A program made the translations under genes and the position numbers. A DNA stretch of 64,000 nt from JAEUIE01 sp046350055 (GTDB lineage: Bacteria; Planctomycetota; Planctomycetia; Gemmatales; HRBIN36). Position 1 is the first letter of the stretch; every line of letters begins with the position of its first letter. The notes beneath the pieces were generated by a model. That model saw only the letters and a list, made by a program, of their open reading frames with translations. It ran no database searches and was not told where the DNA came from. The stretch spans positions 3,100,001 to 3,164,000 of the forward strand of contig JAXMBC010000001.1 of NCBI GenBank assembly GCA_046350055.1. Direction: 5' to 3'. Shown in pieces: positions 59,854 through 64,000 of the stretch.

Positions 59854-61296
59854 ATGGGGGATTCGGTGTCTCAAACACAAGCCAGGAAGCCATGGATCAC
59901 CTGGGGACATGTGATACTCAGCGTGATCGTGGCAGCGGTCACGTTTGGTATCATGCTGCTACTGCAGAACATTGCGGAACGCAAAGAGGAAGCAAAGCAA
60001 CATGTCTTCCAACTGGCAGAAGTGACAGAGAACACCATTGATCCCGCTATCTGGGGTAAAAACTACCCCAGACAGTACGACAGCTATCGCCGCACCGTTG
60101 ATATCGAACGTACCAAACACGGTGGTTCTGAAGCATTCCAAAAACTGGATGATGATCCACGCTGGCGCATTCTGTTCAAGGGTTACGCCTTTGGCGTGGA
60201 CTACCGGGAAGAACGTGGCCATGCCTACATGTTGAAAGATCAGGAAGAGACAGAGCGGGTCACCAAGTTCAAGCAGCCGGGCGCGTGCCTGCATTGTCAC
60301 GCTTCGGTGATTCCCGCCTACCACGAAACAGGCGTCAAGGCGGGGGTGCCTAACGATGCAGCCCATCGGCAGGAAGCCATCATGAAAGGCTTCGAGAAAG
60401 TTTGTGCAATGCCCTATGCTGAGGGACGCAAGCTGGTAACCCATCCGGTCAGTTGTGTGGACTGCCACGCACCTGATACCATGGCTTTGCGAGTGACACG
60501 GCCTGGGTTCATTAACGGCATACAGGCTCTGGCACAATCGAAGGAACCGTTGCCACATCTACCCAGTGTGGAGCGCTGGCGAACAGGAACCCGCAAGACC
60601 CCTTACGACCCAAACCAGGAGGCGAGTCGGCAAGAGATGCGTTCTATGGCTTGTGCCCAGTGTCATGTCGAGTACTACTTCAAGGGAGAAGGCAAGCTAT
60701 TGACGTACCCCTGGCACAAGGGAATCAAGGCTGAACAGATCGAGAGTTATTATGATGAAGTCGGCTGGAAGGACTGGCAGCATGCCGATTCAGGCGCGCC
60801 GGTCTTGAAGGCACAGCATCCGGAATTCGAAATGTGGTCACAGGGCATCCATGCACGTTCCGGGGTTTCCTGTGCCGACTGCCACATGCCCTACAAACGT
60901 GAGGGCGCCATCAAGGTTAGCGACCACCACGTCCGTAGTCCGATGCTGAATATTTCGCGCGCCTGCCAGACCTGCCACCATTACCCCGAAAAGGAAATAC
61001 AGGACCGCGTGACTTCGATCCAGGATCGTAACAAGGCTCTGATGTTGCGAGCTGAAGATGCCACCGTGGAACTTATTCAGTACCTTGCAGAGGCGAAGAA
61101 GGCTGGCAGGACCGATGAGGAGTTGAAGGAAGCCCGTGCCCTGCATCGCAAGGCACAATGGCGACTAGACTTCGTGGCTGCCGAAAACTCCATGGGCTTC
61201 CACGCTCCCGGTGAATGTGCCCGGTTGCTTGGTGAAGCGATTGACTATGCGCGACAGGGGCAGGTCAAAGCTATCCAGTCGGGCCCAAAGAAGTAA
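59854..61296 (+). CDS. nrfA: Pentaheme cytochrome c nitrite reductase (ammonia-forming)
   Basis: 480 residues from the ATG at 59854; a GTG at 59866 with GGGGG 5 nt upstream is an equally likely start. A membrane helix (VILSVIVAAVTFGIMLLLQNI) serves as signal or anchor. Five heme sites in NrfA order: CLHCH, CVDCH, CAQCH, CADCH and CQTCH. Heme 1 thus has His where most NrfA have Lys (CXXCK). The catalytic Ca and Tyr region is intact in CAQCHVEYYFKGE, and LKAQHPEFEMWSQGIHARSGVSCADCHMP matches the active-site His segment. It reduces nitrite to ammonium in the periplasm. Confidence 0.95.
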   Translation: MGDSVSQTQARKPWITWGHVILSVIVAAVTFGIMLLLQNIAERKEEAKQHVFQLAEVTENTIDPAIWGKNYPRQYDSYRRTVDIERTKHGGSEAFQKLDDDPRWRILFKGYAFGVDYREERGHAYMLKDQEETERVTKFKQPGACLHCHASVIPAYHETGVKAGVPNDAAHRQEAIMKGFEKVCAMPYAEGRKLVTHPVSCVDCHAPDTMALRVTRPGFINGIQALAQSKEPLPHLPSVERWRTGTRKTPYDPNQEASRQEMRSMACAQCHVEYYFKGEGKLLTYPWHKGIKAEQIESYYDEVGWKDWQHADSGAPVLKAQHPEFEMWSQGIHARSGVSCADCHMPYKREGAIKVSDHHVRSPMLNISRACQTCHHYPEKEIQDRVTSIQDRNKALMLRAEDATVELIQYLAEAKKAGRTDEELKEARALHRKAQWRLDFVAAENSMGFHAPGECARLLGEAIDYARQGQVKAIQSGPKK

Positions 61297-61302
61297 TCTC
61301 GA

Positions 61303-62901
61303 TTACCAGCGGAAGCTGTAAATTATGTAGAGCAGATCGGCATCGCTGGCACGATTCGGGCCAGCGGTGTTCTTGAGGAATTCACCTCCGAACAGTCGGC
61401 TGTAGCCCACCATGATATCCGATGTCTTGGTGATGTGGAAGTTAGCCACCACATCGAGTTCCTGCCCGACTTCATTGCCAGCAGCACCGGTGGGAGAACG
61501 ACGGATTGCATTGCCTGCAGCGTTGTACAGAGCATCACTGCTCTGTGCCAGCCAGAAGTGGTGGTACTGGAACCATAGTGTCACCCAATTGGTTGGATAA
61601 AGATAGAGGTGGGCATTGATATCGTGAATGTTCTGCCTGCCAACGAGGTCAATCCAGCCCAGGTAGAAGTGGCCGAACGGGAAGAGTTGATTGAAGGTGT
61701 GGTATTGGCCATCGTTCGGGTTGCCATCGCCACTGGCGTAGTCGTAGAAGAGCCAGAAAGTAGGGTTCAGCGGTAGATCTTCCCAGTGATATCCTGCACC
61801 AGCGGTAGCCATGCCGGCGAAGATACTCTGGCTGCCACGCTCACCCAACTGAATGGCTGATTCGAAATCCCAGAGGAAGTGATTCTTGTCGCCGCTGTAG
61901 CGGGTGCCCAGGGTGTGGACGTTATAGGGTGCCCGTTCCAGCCCTTGTTGCACGACGTTGTTGGTGTTGTCGAGGAAGAGATAGTAGAAGTCCATCGCCT
62001 GCCCTTTTTCGGGGCGATAGGTCCACCAGGTGCCTGCAAAGTTCTGATTGTTGTCACCAGAATCCAGTTCCTTGGCATTAGGAATGACAGGTTGCACCCA
62101 GAATGCCGTTGCATCCCACTGTTCACCCTGTCGGAAGGCGGATACACCCTGGAATGTGCGTCGGGTGTTGGCCCAGTCCAAGGTGGAGATAAGACGCTGC
62201 GAACCGAACAGCATTTCCTGTCTACCTACTCGGACGTAGACCGGTTTGCCATCCCACTCGGTTAATTTCACATCGATAAAGAGATTCTGAAAGTCAGCAT
62301 GGTTGGCGTCGATGGGCAACGGTGCGAGTTCGGGGTCAAACGACTGAGCTGTGATGAACTCAGCGAAAATACGCATACGATCCTGATACCAGAGATCGGT
62401 GTATAGGCGGGCACGAAAGAGGTTGTAGTTATTGTCGATATCTGTGAGTCTGGAGTGGCCTTCGTTCATCGTACGATTCCACACCTGGCCACCTGTGGAA
62501 AAGAGCCAGTCGTCACCCAGGCGTATGCGTTTCATTGCATCGAATACGCTGTGACTCGTGTTGTTGGGATCGTCCAGATAACGAAAATCCGCATTGAAGA
62601 AGCTTGGTTGCATCAGTGCAAACGCAGGATAACCAAACTTGGGAGGTCCCTGTCGGAGCTCACCATTAAACTGGTCAAGCAAGGAATAGTAGCCGCAGTC
62701 CTTCCGGGGGTTGGGGAAAGGCCCGGTACGTGGAAGCGACTGGACAGGAGGCACATTCTTGAAATCAAATAGGGAGTCGCAAACGCACAGTGGTGCATCA
62801 GTTGTGGCTGGCCTGGTCGGTGCATCTTGAGCGAAAATGGTACATTCGCCTAAGATAAACAACACGATTAGCAGTGCGGTCGAATAAGAGCGTACATTCA
62901 T
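61303..62901 (-). CDS. Alginate-export-type outer-membrane porin
   Basis: 532 residues from the ATG at 62901 (GGAAGG 9 nt upstream; an ATG two codons earlier is also possible). Signal peptide ALLIVLFILGECTIFAQD, then a Cys pair in L-C39-V-C41-D-S. The barrel carries the alginate-export (AlgE-like) hallmarks RARLYTDLWYQDRMRIFAEF, VYVRVGRQEMLFGSQRLIS and NTRRTFQGVSAF, ending in YIIYSFRW. Outer-membrane channel, likely for anionic substrates. It ends 6 bp from the nrfA stop, convergently, and is divergent from the gas-sensor kinase. A role in nitrate or nitrite passage is possible from context only. Confidence 0.88.
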   Translation of the reverse strand: MNVRSYSTALLIVLFILGECTIFAQDAPTRPATTDAPLCVCDSLFDFKNVPPVQSLPRTGPFPNPRKDCGYYSLLDQFNGELRQGPPKFGYPAFALMQPSFFNADFRYLDDPNNTSHSVFDAMKRIRLGDDWLFSTGGQVWNRTMNEGHSRLTDIDNNYNLFRARLYTDLWYQDRMRIFAEFITAQSFDPELAPLPIDANHADFQNLFIDVKLTEWDGKPVYVRVGRQEMLFGSQRLISTLDWANTRRTFQGVSAFRQGEQWDATAFWVQPVIPNAKELDSGDNNQNFAGTWWTYRPEKGQAMDFYYLFLDNTNNVVQQGLERAPYNVHTLGTRYSGDKNHFLWDFESAIQLGERGSQSIFAGMATAGAGYHWEDLPLNPTFWLFYDYASGDGNPNDGQYHTFNQLFPFGHFYLGWIDLVGRQNIHDINAHLYLYPTNWVTLWFQYHHFWLAQSSDALYNAAGNAIRRSPTGAAGNEVGQELDVVANFHITKTSDIMVGYSRLFGGEFLKNTAGPNRASDADLLYIIYSFRW

Positions 62902-63127
62902 GACCATGCACCTTCCTTGGCGCGGTGAATGAGAAATCTTCATAGATATCGTTTGAAAGTATCTGGACAAAGAAGTGGAATTAGACGGGTGAGCGAAGCA
63001 GGGAATCAAGCTGCATGCGTCCTCGTCATACCCGTTACATTCAGTAACTGGTTCCGTGTAAATACCTATGATGGCCGGATAAGATACGTAGTACCCTGGC
63101 ACATATGCTGTTTAACGTGTGGTGGTC

Positions 63128-64000
63128 ATGATCCCGCAAGCGATCGCTGACAAGTTTACCCTGCTTCGCCGGTACCTTGACTGGTCATCGCAGGATGATG
63201 CAGCTGTGATTGAGTTACGCAAGCTGCTGATGCCGTACAGTCAGGTGTTCATTGAGGATTTCTACGGGGAGATCGTGAGGCACCCTCAAGTCGGGCGTGT
63301 GATCGTGGGTGGGGATCAGCAGATTGCCCGGCTCAAAGTCAGTTTGCATCGATGGCTGACGGAACTGCTTTCAGGGAACTATGACAACGAGTACGTGGAG
63401 CGACGGTGGCAGGTGGGGTATCGTCATGTCGAGATCGGGTTGGATCAAACATTTGTGAACGTGGCACATGGCAGGCTTCGCATGCAAATGCAGTGTGTGC
63501 TTGTTGAGGAGTTCAAGAAAGAACCTGTCAAGCTCCTGCAAAATCTGGTGACGCTGCACAAGCTTTTGGATTTGGATCTTGCTCTGATTTCTGCCGCCTA
63601 CGAGGCGGAATTACACATCAGACAACAGGCTCAAGCCAAGCAGGACGAGCGGTTGGCTGCTATCGGGCAAATGATCACTGGGCTTGCCCACGAGGCGAGA
63701 AATGCCCTGCAGCGGATGCGGGCATCGACCGAGAGTCTGGAAATTGAACTGGAAGAGGAGCCTCGGGTCCAACAGGACCTCTCAAGATTGAGCGTGGCCC
63801 AGGATGATATCACGCGGTTACTCACGGAAGTGCAGAATTATGCCGCTCCGATAGTGTTAGAAAAGGAGGTCTTCCATCTGCGACACATCGCTCAGCAGGC
63901 ATGGGATAGTCTGGCCCGGCAGCGACAGTCGCGGCAGTCGGATCTGCATGTGGACATTCCGGAGTCGTGTGCCGAGGTGTACTACGATCCTTACCGGCTG
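63128..64000 (+). CDS. Protoglobin-coupled histidine kinase (3' end outside window)
   Basis: Open from the ATG at 63128 through the window end, 291 codons visible. The first about 165 residues form a globin-coupled sensor domain: QVFIEDFYGEIVRHPQVGRVI, ARLKVSLHRWLTELLSG, and the heme-proximal His in VGYRHVEIGLDQTFVNVAHG. A short coiled linker (EAELHIRQQAQAKQDERLAAIGQM) leads to a HisKA domain with the phosphoacceptor in GLAHEARNALQRM, of the NtrB-like HE-x-RN type. The ATPase domain continues past the window. It should sense O2 or NO through heme; next to nap/nrf it is a natural candidate to control them. Its response regulator is not in the window. Confidence 0.9.
   Translation, partial: MIPQAIADKFTLLRRYLDWSSQDDAAVIELRKLLMPYSQVFIEDFYGEIVRHPQVGRVIVGGDQQIARLKVSLHRWLTELLSGNYDNEYVERRWQVGYRHVEIGLDQTFVNVAHGRLRMQMQCVLVEEFKKEPVKLLQNLVTLHKLLDLDLALISAAYEAELHIRQQAQAKQDERLAAIGQMITGLAHEARNALQRMRASTESLEIELEEEPRVQQDLSRLSVAQDDITRLLTEVQNYAAPIVLEKEVFHLRHIAQQAWDSLARQRQSRQSDLHVDIPESCAEVYYDPYRL

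Noticed and set aside
63096..63113. Possible sigma-54 promoter (TGGCAC, then CTGT) before the protoglobin kinase
   Set aside because: The -24 half is perfect but the invariant GC of the -12 half reads GT, so the element does not meet the rule that the two kdp promoters satisfy.

Overview
The window looks like chromosomal DNA of a planctomycete, probably of the Gemmata/Pirellula type. Pointers are a DUF1592 (PSCyt1) plus DUF1552 gene pair, three secreted sulfatases with a formylglycine-generating enzyme, a membrane Ser/Thr kinase with TPR repeats, many outer-membrane beta-barrel proteins, and patchy use of Shine-Dalgarno sites. These assignments come from motif recognition; no database search was possible. 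No rRNA, tRNA, CRISPR array or insertion sequence was seen.

Layout. 1-2.5 kb: 3' part of a Ser/Thr kinase-TPR gene. 2.6-10 kb: an unknown membrane protein, three different porins (O/P, OprB, FadL types), a VanZ-cNMP fusion and a tandem universal stress protein. 10-20 kb: an AraC regulator, two paralogous arylsulfatases flanking a GC-rich block (5'-nucleotidase, DUF1254), then a membrane-anchored formylglycine-generating enzyme. 20-31 kb: a BBP2 porin and the kdpFABC potassium pump, divergent from an NtrC-type response regulator, a HAMP/PAS histidine kinase and a stand-alone KdpD sensor half. 31-38 kb: the DUF1592/DUF1552 pair and a third sulfatase. 38-42 kb: an APC permease, an exported methyltransferase, an ECF sigma/anti-sigma pair and a rhodanese. 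42-48 kb: a DUF2892 protein, a duplicated His-bearing secreted protein, a tiny candidate selenoprotein and an RND efflux pump. 48-51 kb: a polysaccharide pyruvyl transferase and a PP-loop protein. 51-61 kb: a complete nitrate-to-ammonium module, napDAB reading left, and tetraheme cytochrome, NrfC-like, NrfD-like, Rrf2, heme protein, NrfH and NrfA reading right. 61-64 kb: an alginate-export-type porin and the start of a protoglobin histidine kinase.

Three things stand out. First, potassium-pump control has been rewired. The divergent kdp intergenic region carries two oppositely facing -24/-12 (sigma-54) promoters about equally far from two tandem dyads spaced 21 bp, and the adjacent regulator is an AAA+ sigma-54 activator rather than KdpE; a 27-codon membrane peptide sits just below the kdp promoter. 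Second, a 28-codon membrane peptide ahead of the RND pump ends in TGA, but the frame stays open for 31 more codons, would read U-x4-C, and has a hairpin with a GGTC tetraloop 22 nt past the TGA, as in a bacterial SECIS element. Third, the dissimilatory nitrate/nitrite reduction cluster lacks NapC, has NrfA with CXXCH instead of CXXCK at heme 1, contains an Rrf2 regulator with three Fe-S-type cysteines and a matching AT-rich palindrome, and is followed by a gas-sensor kinase.
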